From positions 1,674,001-1,738,000 of the forward strand of contig NZ_CP065138.1 in assembly GCF_015693305.1 (NCBI RefSeq): DNA of 64,000 nt, written 5' to 3'. Under the pieces are notes generated by a model. The model worked only from the letters and a program-made list of their open reading frames with translations, was not told the origin of the DNA and did no database searches. Both the position numbers and the translations under genes were made by a program. Within the stretch, counting starts at the first letter, position 1. Every line of letters begins with the position of its first letter. This DNA comes from Sphingobium sp. Cam5-1. GTDB lineage: Bacteria; Pseudomonadota; Alphaproteobacteria; Sphingomonadales; Sphingomonadaceae. This document shows positions 26,563-36,013 of this stretch, in pieces.

Positions 26563-26976
26563 ATGGAAAAGGCCAGCAACAGAATACGCCACCAGCTTTT
26601 CCTGCCCAAGCCGCTCTCCGATCGACTTGAAGAGCTCGCCGCCAAGCCCGGCGCCAGCAAATCGGCGATCCTTGTCGACGCGGTCACCGCGTGGCTCAAC
26701 CGCCGCGGCGCGTCGGAACTGGAAGACCGCTTCGCGATCCGGCTCGACCGGCTGACCCAGGCGATCGGGCGCGTCGACCGCGACACCTTCGTGATCCTCG
26801 AGACGCTGGCGCTGTTTATCCGCTTCGAGCTCGCGATCCAGACTCCGCTCGCGGAGAACGATCAGGCCGGCCGCGCGCTCGGCGCCAAGCGGTTCGAAGC
26901 CTTCGTCACGCAGGTCGGCCGCCAGGTCTCGACCGGGCGGCGCACGCTCGCCGCGACGTCGGATCACGGCGAATGA
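26563..26976 (+). CDS. ribbon-helix-helix (CopG-like) protein of the tra operon
   Basis: A 137-residue protein whose first 50 residues (RHQLFLPKPLSDRLEELAAK then SAILVDAVTAWLNRRG) form a ribbon-helix-helix DNA-binding fold; the rest is helical. Genes like this, between traG and trbB, are often annotated as CopG-family regulators or conjugal transfer proteins and could bind DNA near the origin of transfer or control the operon. Its stop overlaps the trbB start (ATGA at 26973-26976). Confidence 0.82.
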   Translation: MEKASNRIRHQLFLPKPLSDRLEELAAKPGASKSAILVDAVTAWLNRRGASELEDRFAIRLDRLTQAIGRVDRDTFVILETLALFIRFELAIQTPLAENDQAGRALGAKRFEAFVTQVGRQVSTGRRTLAATSDHGE

Positions 26977-27959
26977 CCGCCCAGCTTTCCGCCGAACGTC
27001 GCCGCCGAATGCTGATCACGGCACTGGGCATGGACATCGCTGCGGCCATGCGCGACCCGCTGGTCATTGAGATCATGGTCAATCCCGACGGCGCCCTGCG
27101 GCTCGACCGGCTCGGCGAAGGCCGTGTCGATACCGAGGTCCGCATCGAACCCGAACAGGTCGAGCGGATCATCCGGCTGGTGGCAAGCCATGCCCGCGCC
27201 GAGGTCGATGCCCAGCATCCGATCATCTCGGCTGAGTTGCCGCCGCATGTCGAGGGACGCGCCGGCGAGCGGTTCGAAGGCGTGCTGCCGCCGGTCAGCC
27301 AGGCGCCCTGCTTTTCGATCCGAAAACCGGCCACAAGGCTGCACACACTTGACGACTATGTCGCCGATGGGCTGATGTCCAAGGGGCAGGCCGACATGCT
27401 GCGCGCCGCAGTCTCCCAGCGCTACAACATCCTGGTCGCGGGCGGCACCAGTTCGGGCAAGACCACGCTCGCCAATGCGCTGCTCGCCGAAATGGCCTGG
27501 ATCGACGCCCGTGTCATCCTGATCGAGGATACGCGCGAGCTGCAATGTCCGCTGCCCGACACGGTCGCCCTGCGCACGCGGCCGCCGCATGTCTCGATGA
27601 CCGAACTGGTGCGCTCGACGATGCGCCTTCGCCCTGATCGCATCGTCGTGGGCGAGGTCCGCGGCCCCGAGGCGCTCGACATGCTAAAGGCCTGGAACAC
27701 CGGCCATCCTGGCGGCATCGCGACCGTCCACGCCAACAGCGCGCCCGCCGCCCTCTATCGCATCGAGCAGCTTTGCCAGGAGGCGGTGGTCACCGTGCCA
27801 CGCCAGCTCATCGCCGAGGCCATCGACATCATCGTGTTCATCTCCGGCCGTGGCACAACGCGCCGCGTGTCGACCATCGCCCGCGTCACCGGTCTCGTGC
27901 CCGAAACCGGCGCCTACGCCCTCGCCGATCTTCAAACCCCCAGCCGCAAGGAGACCTGA
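26973..27959 (+). CDS. trbB: TrbB conjugal transfer ATPase (VirB11-like)
   Basis: A 328-residue hexameric traffic ATPase. Walker A is GGTSSGKTTLANALL (near residue 155), the Asp box EDTRELQCP, Walker B-type RPDRIVVGEVRGPEALDML, and the His box TGHPGGIATVHANS. It powers pilus and channel assembly at the inner membrane. The start is set by the ATGA overlap with the RHH gene. All catalytic motifs look intact. Confidence 0.95.
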   Translation: MTAQLSAERRRRMLITALGMDIAAAMRDPLVIEIMVNPDGALRLDRLGEGRVDTEVRIEPEQVERIIRLVASHARAEVDAQHPIISAELPPHVEGRAGERFEGVLPPVSQAPCFSIRKPATRLHTLDDYVADGLMSKGQADMLRAAVSQRYNILVAGGTSSGKTTLANALLAEMAWIDARVILIEDTRELQCPLPDTVALRTRPPHVSMTELVRSTMRLRPDRIVVGEVRGPEALDMLKAWNTGHPGGIATVHANSAPAALYRIEQLCQEAVVTVPRQLIAEAIDIIVFISGRGTTRRVSTIARVTGLVPETGAYALADLQTPSRKET

Positions 27960-27962
27960 CTC

Positions 27963-28304
27963 ATGCCTCCCATCCAACCCTCCCGTCACTCGTTTCACCG
28001 CCCGTTCCTCTCCAGCGCTGTTTGCCTGCTCGCGCTCGCAGTCACCACACAGGTCCAGGCGGCAGGCTCAGGGATGCCCTGGGAGGAACCCCTCCAGCAG
28101 GTGCTGGAATCGGTGCAGGGGCCGGTCGCCAAGATCGTCGCGGTGATCATCATCATCGTCACCGGCCTCACCCTCGCATTCGGCGAGACCGCCGGCGGGT
28201 TCCGTCGCCTGATCCAGATCGTGTTCGGCCTGTCGATCGCGTTCGCGGCCTCGTCCTTCTTCCTCTCCTTCTTCAGCTTCGGCGGCGGGGCGCTGATCTC
28301 GTGA
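27963..28304 (+). CDS. trbC: TrbC pilin subunit precursor
   Basis: A 113-residue VirB2/TrbC-type prepilin: a long signal peptide to about residue 33 (TTQVQA), a short periplasmic segment and two hydrophobic helices (AKIVAVIIIIVTGLTLAFGE and a C-terminal one). In RP4-like systems TrbC is cut and cyclised by TraF; no TraF gene is seen in this window. It lies four bases after trbB and overlaps trbD. Confidence 0.88.
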   Translation: MPPIQPSRHSFHRPFLSSAVCLLALAVTTQVQAAGSGMPWEEPLQQVLESVQGPVAKIVAVIIIIVTGLTLAFGETAGGFRRLIQIVFGLSIAFAASSFFLSFFSFGGGALIS

Positions 28305-28573
28305 TGGCAAGCGGCCAGCATATCGAAGGCTTCGAGGTGCCGATCCACGGCTCGCTGGGCTCACCGCTGCTCCTTGGCGGGGCGCCACGCGGGCTGGCGA
28401 TCGTCAACGGGACGCTGGCGGCAGCGGTCGGCCTCGGCCTCCAGCAATGGCTGGCCGGGCTTCTGCTCTGGGCGGTCGGGCACAGCGTCGCCGTGATGGC
28501 CGCCCGCCGTGATCCCGATTTCGCGCCCGTCCTCCTCCGCCACATTCGCCAGAAGGGATATTTCGCATGCTGA
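28304..28573 (+). CDS. trbD: TrbD inner-membrane protein (VirB3-like)
   Basis: An 89-residue VirB3-like protein with FEVPIHGSLGSPLLLGGAPR at its N-terminus and a double hydrophobic segment (residues about 28-62). It works with the TrbE ATPase. The ATG at 28304 shares its A with the trbC TGA, and its last codons overlap trbE by 7 bp. Confidence 0.88.
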   Translation: MASGQHIEGFEVPIHGSLGSPLLLGGAPRGLAIVNGTLAAAVGLGLQQWLAGLLLWAVGHSVAVMAARRDPDFAPVLLRHIRQKGYFAC

Positions 28574-31014
28574 ATCTGCGTGAATATCGACCGACCGCAG
28601 GACGGCTGGCCGACCATCTTCCTTGGGCGGCGCTGGTTGCGCCGGGTATTGTCCTCAACAAGGACGGCAGCTTTTGCCGTGTACTGGCCTTCCGCGGTCC
28701 CGATCTGGAATCCGCGACCGAGGCCGAACTGGTCGGCGCCTGTGCCCGGGCGAACAATGTCCTCAAGCGGTTCGGCAGTGGCTGGGCACTGTTCTTCGAC
28801 GCCGAGCGGCGGGAAGCGCAGGCCTACCCCGACAGTGACTTTCCCGATGCGGCGAGTTGGGTGGTCGATCGCGAGCGGCAGGCGGCATTCGAAGCAGAAG
28901 GGACGCATTTCGAGAGCCGCTATCACCTGATCCTGATCTGGCTGCCACCCGCCGACGCGACCGATCGTGCCGGGCGCTCGCTGATCGAACGACCCGACGG
29001 GAACGGTGAACGTGACTGGCGTGGCACGCTGGAAAGCTTCATCGCTGAAACTGACCGCGTCCTCGACCTGCTCTCTGGCTTCATGGCGGATGTCCATCCT
29101 CTGGACGATGGCGAGGCGCTGACCTTTCTCCACGGCACGATCTCGGATCGCCCTCATCCCGTCGCCGTTCCCGAGACGCCGATGTATCTCGACGGCATCC
29201 TGGCCGACACGCCGCTGGTTGGTGGGCTGGAGCCTCAGCTGGGTGACCTCCATGTCCGCACGCTCACCATTCTCGGTTTTCCGAGCCTCAGCCGTCCAGG
29301 CATCCTTGATGCCCTCAACCACCAGGACTTCGACTATCGCTGGGTGACGCGCTTCATCGCGCTGGACAAGACACTGGCGACCAAGACGCTCACGTCGCTG
29401 CGCCGCCAATGGTTCAACAAGCGCAAGTCGGTCACCGCCCTGCTGCGCGAGGTGCTCTACAACAGCCCCGCCCAACTGCTCGACAGCGACGCCGACAACA
29501 AGGTGGTGGATGCCGACCAGGCCCTCCAGGCGCTCGGCGGCGATCATGTCGCCTTCGGCTACCTCACCACGACAATCACGGTCACCGACAGAAGCAGGGC
29601 GGCGGTCGAGGAGAAGGTCCGCGCGGTCGAACGGATCATCAATGGGCTCGGCTTCACAGCCAAGCGCGAGGGCGTGAATGCGGTCGAGGCCTGGCTGTCG
29701 TCGCTGCCGGGTCATGTCTACGCCAATGTCCGGCAGCCGCTGGTCCATACGCTCAATCTCGCGCACCTGATGCCCTTGTCGTCGGTATGGGCCGGGCCGG
29801 TGCGCAACGTCCATCTCGACGGCCCGCCGCTGCTGGTCGCCAAGACCGCAGGCTCGACCCCGTTCCGGCTCTCCACCCATGTCGGCGATGTCGGCCACAT
29901 GATGGTGGTGGGACCGACCGGCGCTGGCAAGTCGGTGCTGCTGAGCCTGATCGCGCTCCAGTTCCGCCGCTATCCCCAATCCCAGGTCTATATCTTCGAC
30001 AAGGGCAATAGCGCGCGGGCCGCAGTGCTGGCGATGGGCGGCGCACACCATGCGCTCGGGTCGGCGGAGGCGGACGGCGAGACACTCGCTTTCCAGCCGC
30101 TCGCCGGTATCGACAACGCTGGAGAGCGGGGCTGGGCGGCGGAATGGATCGCGTCGCTACTGGCGCATGAAAATGTGCCGGTCACCCCAGAGGTGAAGGA
30201 CGCGATCTGGACTGCGCTGGGCAGCCTCGCCTCGGCACCGCGCGAGGAGCGGACGATGACGGGCCTGGCCCTTCTGCTCCAGTCGAACGCCCTGCGCATA
30301 GCGCTCCAGCCCTATACGCTGGAAGGGCCGCATGGTCGGCTGCTCGATGCGGCGCAGCAGCAGCTTGGCCAAGCCGATGTCCAATGTTTCGAGACCGAGG
30401 CGCTGATGGGCCAGTCCGGGGCGGTCGCACCGGTGCTGACCTATCTCTTCCACCGGCTGGAAGAACGATTCGACGGCCGGCCGACGCTGCTGATCCTGGA
30501 CGAAGCATGGATCTTCCTCGACCATCCGCTGTTTGCGGCGCGCATTCGCGAGTGGCTGAAGGTGCTGCGCAAGAAAAACGTCGCGGTGTTGTTTGCGACG
30601 CAGAGCCTTGCCGACATCGCCGGGGCCGCAATCGCACCCGCCATCATCGAGAGTTGCCCGCAGCGCATCCTGCTGCCCAACGACCGCGCGATCGAACCGC
30701 AGGGCCATGACATCTACACGCGCTTCGGCCTCAATGACCGCCAGATCGAGCTGATCGCAAGGGCCACACCCAAGCGCCACTATTACCTCCAGTCCGCGCG
30801 CGGCAACCGTCTGTTCGAACTTGGCCTCGGCCCTGTCGCGCTGGCGCTCTGCGGCTCCTCCGACCCGGCAGCGCAGGCCCGGATCGACGCGCTGCTTGCC
30901 CAACATGGTCGCAGTCGCTTCGCCGAAACCTTCCTGCGTGACGCCGGCCTCGACTGGGCGGCCGATCTCGCCGCCGACTTTCCCGCTCAAACGCCCCAGC
31001 AAGGAGAAATCTGA
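28567..31014 (+). CDS. trbE: TrbE conjugal transfer ATPase (VirB4-like)
   Basis: An 815-residue VirB4-class ATPase, the largest motor of the mating channel. It starts LNLREYRPTAGRLADHLPWA, Walker A is VVGPTGAGKSVLLSLIAL near residue 455, and Walker B is LLILDEAWIFLDHPLF near residue 640, followed by LRKKNVAVLFATQSLADIAG. Its length is normal for the family. It overlaps trbD at the start and shares one base with trbJ at the end. Confidence 0.95.
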   Translation: MLNLREYRPTAGRLADHLPWAALVAPGIVLNKDGSFCRVLAFRGPDLESATEAELVGACARANNVLKRFGSGWALFFDAERREAQAYPDSDFPDAASWVVDRERQAAFEAEGTHFESRYHLILIWLPPADATDRAGRSLIERPDGNGERDWRGTLESFIAETDRVLDLLSGFMADVHPLDDGEALTFLHGTISDRPHPVAVPETPMYLDGILADTPLVGGLEPQLGDLHVRTLTILGFPSLSRPGILDALNHQDFDYRWVTRFIALDKTLATKTLTSLRRQWFNKRKSVTALLREVLYNSPAQLLDSDADNKVVDADQALQALGGDHVAFGYLTTTITVTDRSRAAVEEKVRAVERIINGLGFTAKREGVNAVEAWLSSLPGHVYANVRQPLVHTLNLAHLMPLSSVWAGPVRNVHLDGPPLLVAKTAGSTPFRLSTHVGDVGHMMVVGPTGAGKSVLLSLIALQFRRYPQSQVYIFDKGNSARAAVLAMGGAHHALGSAEADGETLAFQPLAGIDNAGERGWAAEWIASLLAHENVPVTPEVKDAIWTALGSLASAPREERTMTGLALLLQSNALRIALQPYTLEGPHGRLLDAAQQQLGQADVQCFETEALMGQSGAVAPVLTYLFHRLEERFDGRPTLLILDEAWIFLDHPLFAARIREWLKVLRKKNVAVLFATQSLADIAGAAIAPAIIESCPQRILLPNDRAIEPQGHDIYTRFGLNDRQIELIARATPKRHYYLQSARGNRLFELGLGPVALALCGSSDPAAQARIDALLAQHGRSRFAETFLRDAGLDWAADLAADFPAQTPQQGEI

Positions 31015-31757
31015 TGCCCGTCCTCACCCGAAAGCATGTGATCGCAGCCGTTCTTGGCCTGGGCGCCGGCGGTTCCCTCGCCATGTGCGTCATGATGCCA
31101 GCAACGCCCGCCCAGGCCATCATCGTCTTCGATCCGAGCAACTATGCGCAGAACATCCTGACCGCCGCGCGCACGCTCCAACAGGTCAATCAGCAGATCC
31201 AGCAACTCCAAAACGAGGCGCAGATGCTGGTCAACATGGGCAAGAACTTGGGCCGCATCGACTTTCCCCAGCTTGATGCCCTCCGCCAAAAGCTCGCCGA
31301 GATCGACCGGCTGATGGGCCGCGCGCAGGCGATCGACTTCCGGATCGACCAGCTGGACGACAAGTTCCAGTCTCTGTTCCCACAGGATTTCTCCTCCGCA
31401 CTGCGCAGCGACACCCGCGTGCGCGATGCCCGGGCACGCCTCGATGCCAGCATGGGCGCGTTCCGCCAGACGATGACGGTGCAGGCTCATGTGGTCGAGA
31501 ACATCCAGTCCGACTCGCAAACGCTCGCCGCGATCGTGGCACGCAGCCAGGGCGCTGAGGGCTCGCTTGCAGCCCAGCAAGCGACGAACCAGCTTCTCGC
31601 CTTGACCGCCAAACAGCAGTTCCAAATCCAGCACATGATGGCGGCGCAATTCCGCAGCGAAGCGATCGAGCAGGCGCGGCGTGCCACGCAGGCCGCGGAA
31701 GCCCGCGCGGCTACACGCAAGTTCCTCGGCTCCGGATCGGCCTACACGCCGCAATAG
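31014..31757 (+). CDS. trbJ: TrbJ (VirB5-like) conjugal transfer protein
   Basis: A 247-residue secreted protein with a signal peptide to about residue 35 (PATPAQA), then a conserved FDPSNYAQNILTAARTLQQV block and long coiled-coil helices rich in Gln. VirB5/TrbJ proteins cap or adhere at the pilus tip. trbL follows after 134 bp, a longer gap than elsewhere in the operon; the small entry-exclusion gene trbK is not evident. Confidence 0.9.
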   Translation: MPVLTRKHVIAAVLGLGAGGSLAMCVMMPATPAQAIIVFDPSNYAQNILTAARTLQQVNQQIQQLQNEAQMLVNMGKNLGRIDFPQLDALRQKLAEIDRLMGRAQAIDFRIDQLDDKFQSLFPQDFSSALRSDTRVRDARARLDASMGAFRQTMTVQAHVVENIQSDSQTLAAIVARSQGAEGSLAAQQATNQLLALTAKQQFQIQHMMAAQFRSEAIEQARRATQAAEARAATRKFLGSGSAYTPQ

Positions 31758-31891
31758 CCCCCTTCGGCTCGAAAGCCGGTCCGGCCAGCGGTCGGCGGTG
31801 CCCCCTCTCATGCCGTCGATCGCCGTCGCGGGGCGTGGCCCGCTCCCCGCCATGCCCCGCGACATCCCTTCACTCCAGCAGGACGTGCCCC

Positions 31892-33193
31892 TTGAACGAC
31901 CTCAATGTCATCGACCGCTTCCTGGCCGCGTTCATCAGCTACATCGACAGCGGCTTCGGGCTGCTGGGACCGGATGTCGGCTTCCTGACCGCGACGCTGA
32001 TCGGCATCGACATCACGCTTGCCGGCCTGTTCTGGGCGATGGGCGGCGAGGACAATGTCATTGGCCGGTTCCTCAGGAAAATCCTTTATGTCGGCGCGTT
32101 CGCCTTCATCCTGAACAGCTTCTCGACGCTGGTCGACATCATCTTCCGCTCGTTCGCACAGGCCGGCCTGACGGCAGGCGGCGGGACGCTGTCGGCTGAT
32201 GACCTTCTGAAGCCCGGGCGCCTTGCCGGGACCGGCTTCTCGGCGGCGTGGCCGCTGCTCGAACAGGCCAGCGAGATGGTCGGGTTCACCACCTTCTTCG
32301 ACAATTTCCTGACCATCATGGTGCTGCTGTTCGCCTGGGGGCTCGTGATCGTCGCCTTCTTCATCCTCGCGGTGCAGATGTTCGTCTGCATCCTCGAGTT
32401 CAAGCTGACCAGCCTGGCAGGCTTCATCCTCGTGCCCTTCGCGCTGTGGAACCGGACGAGCTTCCTTGCCGAGCGCGTGCTGGGAAATGTGGTCAGCTCC
32501 GGCATAAAGGTGATGGTGCTGGCCGTCATCGTCGGCATCGGCTCCAACTTCTTCACCGAGCTGACCAACGCGCTCCAGGGCCAGGAGCCCGACATCGGCC
32601 AGGCCATGAGCCTCGTGCTCGCGAGCCTGTCCCTCTTCGGCCTCGGCATCTTCGGGCCAGCGATCGCCTCCGGGCTGGTATCGGGGGCGCCGCAGCTCGG
32701 CGCCGGCGCGGCCCTCGGCACGACGATCGGCGCAGCCGGCATGACCATGCTTGCCGGCGGCGCAGCCGCCGGTAGCGCCCGTGCCATCGGTGGAGCCGCG
32801 CTCGGTGCCATACGCTCGGGCACGGCGATGGGCTCGGCCGCATCGACTGCCTACCAGCTCGGCCGCGAAACCGCCGCCAGTCCTTCGACGGGCGCCGGTC
32901 TTGCGGGCGTGGCGCGCGCCGCCGACCATGCCGCCCGGTCACGAGCCAGCAGCGCGCTCGGCCTCAGCGAGGCCGTTGCTGGCGGGCGGCAAGCCGCATG
33001 GGATGCGCTCAACCAGAACTCTCCGTCGCCGAAGCCCGGCGGCGGGGAGACCAGCGGCGCACCCGCCTGGGCGCGCGCGATGCGGGCCGAGCAGACCAGC
33101 CGCCATCAACGGCAGCTTGCGGTCCATGCCATCAGCCAGGGCGACCGCGGCGGTGCGTCCGCCACGCCCGACATCAAGGAAAGGAACGACTGA
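31892..33193 (+). CDS. trbL: TrbL (VirB6-like) channel protein
   Basis: A 433-residue polytopic inner-membrane protein with about six helices, then an Ala/Gly/Ser-rich cytoplasmic tail from about residue 250. I start it at the TTG at 31892, because family members begin NDLNVIDRFLAAFISYID and AGGACG lies just upstream; a frame opening at 31835 would add an unlikely N-terminus. The block GFGLLGPDVGFLTATLIGID is typical. Confidence 0.9.
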   Translation: MNDLNVIDRFLAAFISYIDSGFGLLGPDVGFLTATLIGIDITLAGLFWAMGGEDNVIGRFLRKILYVGAFAFILNSFSTLVDIIFRSFAQAGLTAGGGTLSADDLLKPGRLAGTGFSAAWPLLEQASEMVGFTTFFDNFLTIMVLLFAWGLVIVAFFILAVQMFVCILEFKLTSLAGFILVPFALWNRTSFLAERVLGNVVSSGIKVMVLAVIVGIGSNFFTELTNALQGQEPDIGQAMSLVLASLSLFGLGIFGPAIASGLVSGAPQLGAGAALGTTIGAAGMTMLAGGAAAGSARAIGGAALGAIRSGTAMGSAASTAYQLGRETAASPSTGAGLAGVARAADHAARSRASSALGLSEAVAGGRQAAWDALNQNSPSPKPGGGETSGAPAWARAMRAEQTSRHQRQLAVHAISQGDRGGASATPDIKERND

Positions 33194-33196
33194 ACC

Positions 33197-33991
33197 ATGT
33201 TCTTCAAACGAAGCATGCAGCGTTATGGACGGACGCCGCCACCCGAGACGCCCTATCAGCGCGCGGGCCAGCTCTGGGACGAGCGGATCGGCTCGGCAAG
33301 GGTGCAGGCACGCAACTGGCGGCTGATGGCCTTCGGATGCCTGTTCCTGACCGCCGGCACCTCGGCGGGTCTCGCCTGGCAGTCGCTGCAAAGCCGGATC
33401 ACGCCCTATGTCGTCGAGGTCGACCGGCTCGGCGAGGCGCGTGCGGTGCAGGCTGCCGATGTCGAATACCGGCCGACCGACCCGCAGGTCGCCTGGCATC
33501 TCTCGCACTTCATCACCAACGTCCGCTCGGTGTCGCTCGACCCGGTGCTGATGCGCCGGGACTGGCTCGAGGCCTATGACTTCGCGACCAGACGCGGAGC
33601 GCAGTTCCTTGGGCAATATGCGCACTCGGCATCGCCCTTCGCCCATGTCGGCGAGCGAACCGTGTCGGTGCAGGTTACCAGCGTGGTGCGCGCATCTGAC
33701 AAGTCGTTCCAGGTCAAGTGGACCGAGACAGCCTTCGAGCGCGGGTCCGAGGCGGGGACCAGTCGCTGGACCGCGATCCTCACCACGGTCACCCGTCCAC
33801 CCGCCTCGGCCGATGTGCTCCGCAAGAACCCGCTCGGCATCTATGTCGATGCCATCGACTGGAGCCGCGAACTGGACGCAGTACCCACGTCAGCGGCCGC
33901 TACGCATTCCGCCCCAGCGCCAACCGTCAGTGCGCCGTCCGATCCCAGTCTCGGTGTGCAACCGTCCAACCTCCAGGAGACCAATCCATGA
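33197..33991 (+). CDS. trbF: TrbF (VirB8-like) conjugal transfer protein
   Basis: A 264-residue bitopic inner-membrane protein: an N-terminal cytoplasmic segment (PPETPYQRAGQLWDERIGSA), one helix (residues about 42-62) and a periplasmic VirB8 fold (YVVEVDRLGEARAVQAADV, then NPLGIYVDAIDWSREL). The C-terminal 30 residues are a loose Ala/Pro/Ser tail. The stop overlaps the trbG ATG. Confidence 0.93.
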   Translation: MFFKRSMQRYGRTPPPETPYQRAGQLWDERIGSARVQARNWRLMAFGCLFLTAGTSAGLAWQSLQSRITPYVVEVDRLGEARAVQAADVEYRPTDPQVAWHLSHFITNVRSVSLDPVLMRRDWLEAYDFATRRGAQFLGQYAHSASPFAHVGERTVSVQVTSVVRASDKSFQVKWTETAFERGSEAGTSRWTAILTTVTRPPASADVLRKNPLGIYVDAIDWSRELDAVPTSAAATHSAPAPTVSAPSDPSLGVQPSNLQETNP

Positions 33992-34827
33992 AACTGGCTA
34001 TGTTGCCGGCAATTGCCGGCCTGGGTCTGGCGTGCCCTGCAATCGCGCACGGCCAATCCTCGCATCCGTCGCTCAAGACTGTGCAGTCCGCCACGAAAAG
34101 CGCCACGGTCGCACCGTCTGCGGCCGGCTTCGTAAGCGGGGCACAGGTCTACCCCTATGGCGAGGGCACGATCTTCATGGGTCTTGCCGCGCCGGGGCTG
34201 GTCACCGACATTGTGCTCCAGCCCGGGGAAACCCTGGTGGCCGTTGCGAGTGGCGATACGGCCCGATGGGTGATCGGCGATACCACAAGCGGCTCGGGCG
34301 AGGGTAAGCAGACGCATGTGCTGGTGAAGCCTTTCTCGGCCGGCCTGTTGACCAACCTCGTCATCACCACTGATCGCCGTGCCTATCATGTCCGGCTGGT
34401 CAGCACCGCCGGCACCGCACTGTCGGCAATGCGCTGGACCTATCCGCAGGACGAACTGCTGGCCCTCAAGCGCAAGGCCGAAGCGGTGCAGGCTGCAGCA
34501 CCGGTCGCGACCGGCCTCGCGATCGAACAGTTGCATTTCAACTATGCGATCAGCGGCGACAAGCCGACATGGCGACCATTGCGGGCGTTCGACGACGGAT
34601 CGAAAACCTATGTGGAGTTTCCGGCGTCGCTTGGCGTTGGCGAGGCACCGCCGCTCTTCATCCTCGGGGCAGATGGCAAGGCCGAACTGGTAAACTACCG
34701 GCTGCGCGACCGCTTCTATGTCATAGACCGGATATTCGACGCGGCCGAACTGCGGCTCGGGCTGAAGAAACAGCAGGTGGTTCGCATCGACCGCGTCGCA
34801 CCCACGACCAGGCGGAGGGGCACATGA
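33988..34827 (+). CDS. trbG: TrbG (VirB9-like) conjugal transfer protein
   Basis: A 279-residue secreted protein: a signal peptide ending AIAHG (about residue 22), an N-terminal VQVYPYGEGTIF-type block (here GAQVYPYGEGTIFMGL) and a C-terminal domain with FNYAISGDKPTWRPLRAFDD and VEFP that contacts the outer-membrane VirB7/10 ring. The start is fixed by the ATGA overlap with trbF; another overlap couples it to trbI. Confidence 0.93.
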   Translation: MKLAMLPAIAGLGLACPAIAHGQSSHPSLKTVQSATKSATVAPSAAGFVSGAQVYPYGEGTIFMGLAAPGLVTDIVLQPGETLVAVASGDTARWVIGDTTSGSGEGKQTHVLVKPFSAGLLTNLVITTDRRAYHVRLVSTAGTALSAMRWTYPQDELLALKRKAEAVQAAAPVATGLAIEQLHFNYAISGDKPTWRPLRAFDDGSKTYVEFPASLGVGEAPPLFILGADGKAELVNYRLRDRFYVIDRIFDAAELRLGLKKQQVVRIDRVAPTTRRRGT

Positions 34828-36011
34828 CCGAGCCCGCCATCGCCGACCAGCCCGCTCCCATGCCGAAGGTCGATCCAGAGACATTGAGCATTCGCTCCCG
34901 CCCCGCGCGGGCCATCCGCTTCCGACGCGGCGTAATCATCGGCATAGCCGCCGTTGGGTCGGCCAGCCTCGTGGGTATCGCCTGGATGGCATTGAAACCG
35001 CAGGTGCTCCGGCATGTCGTGCAGGAAAGCGAACTGTCACAGCCGATGGCAAAGCCAGCTTCGGATGCGCTTTCGGGCCTCCCAAGCAGTTACGGAGATG
35101 CGCCGAAGCTCGGCCCGGCCCTGCCCGGCGACCTGGGGCGTCCGATCCTGCGTGCCCAGGAACGGACCGAAGCGGCTGTCGGACCCGCACAGGTCGATAC
35201 AGCGGCGGCGGCACGACAACAGCGGTTCGCCGACATCAAGGCGGCGCGGGAGTCCGGTCTCATGGCGCAGACCACGACCGGCCGCAGTGCCGCGACGCCA
35301 GCCTCGTCCGACGCAACCGTAGCCATGTCCGGTGCCCCAACCGCCAATCCAACTGCCGTTGGCACCCGCAAGGAGCAATTCGCTTCGACGCGGGATACGG
35401 ACGGTGACCTCAATTCCAGAGGGCTGGTGGCGCCGATATCACCCAACAGTCTGCTTGCAGGCAGCGTGATCGCGGCAAGCCTCATCACCGGTCTCAATTC
35501 CGACCTGCCGGGAATGGTCACCGCACAGGTGACGCAAAACGTCTTCGATACAGTGACAGGCGACATCCTGCTCATACCGCAGGGCGCCCGCCTCATCGGC
35601 AAATATGATAGCGTGGTCGCGTTCGGGCAGCGGCGGGCTCTGGTAATCTGGCAAAGGCTTATCCTGCCTGATGGCAGTTCGCTCAGGCTCGACAATATGC
35701 CAGCAACCGACACATCAGGTTACGCCGGGCTGGCCGACAAGGTCGATTTCCACACCTGGACGCTGCTCAAGGGCGTGGGCGTGGCTACCATGCTCGGTGT
35801 CGGCTCGGAACTGTCGATCGCGGGCGAGAGCGACCTCGTGCAGGCGATCCGGGAATCCGCCCAGTCGAACACCGCTCGCGCCGGAGACCAGATCACGCAG
35901 CGCAATCTCGATATCCAGCCGACCATCATGGTCCGGCCGGGCGCGCCGGTCCGGGTTCTGGTCACGCGCGATCTCATTCTTGCGCCCTGGCGTAGCAATA
36001 ACGGAGGATAG
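34824..36011 (+). CDS. trbI: TrbI (VirB10-like) channel-core protein
   Basis: A 395-residue VirB10-type protein that spans from the inner membrane to the outer-membrane ring. It has a short cytoplasmic N-terminus, one helix (residues about 34-56), a Pro/Ala-rich periplasmic linker and the conserved VirB10 barrel with DTVTGDILLIPQGARLIGKY and LPDGSSLRLDNMPATD. It is the last core trb gene; DUF2274 starts two bases later. Confidence 0.94.
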   Translation: MTEPAIADQPAPMPKVDPETLSIRSRPARAIRFRRGVIIGIAAVGSASLVGIAWMALKPQVLRHVVQESELSQPMAKPASDALSGLPSSYGDAPKLGPALPGDLGRPILRAQERTEAAVGPAQVDTAAAARQQRFADIKAARESGLMAQTTTGRSAATPASSDATVAMSGAPTANPTAVGTRKEQFASTRDTDGDLNSRGLVAPISPNSLLAGSVIAASLITGLNSDLPGMVTAQVTQNVFDTVTGDILLIPQGARLIGKYDSVVAFGQRRALVIWQRLILPDGSSLRLDNMPATDTSGYAGLADKVDFHTWTLLKGVGVATMLGVGSELSIAGESDLVQAIRESAQSNTARAGDQITQRNLDIQPTIMVRPGAPVRVLVTRDLILAPWRSNNGG

Positions 36012-36013
36012 AC

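Noticed and set aside
27773..28573. 266-codon frame covering trbC and trbD
   Set aside because: Its first two thirds are out-of-frame trbB/trbC sequence; the real trbD starts at 28304.
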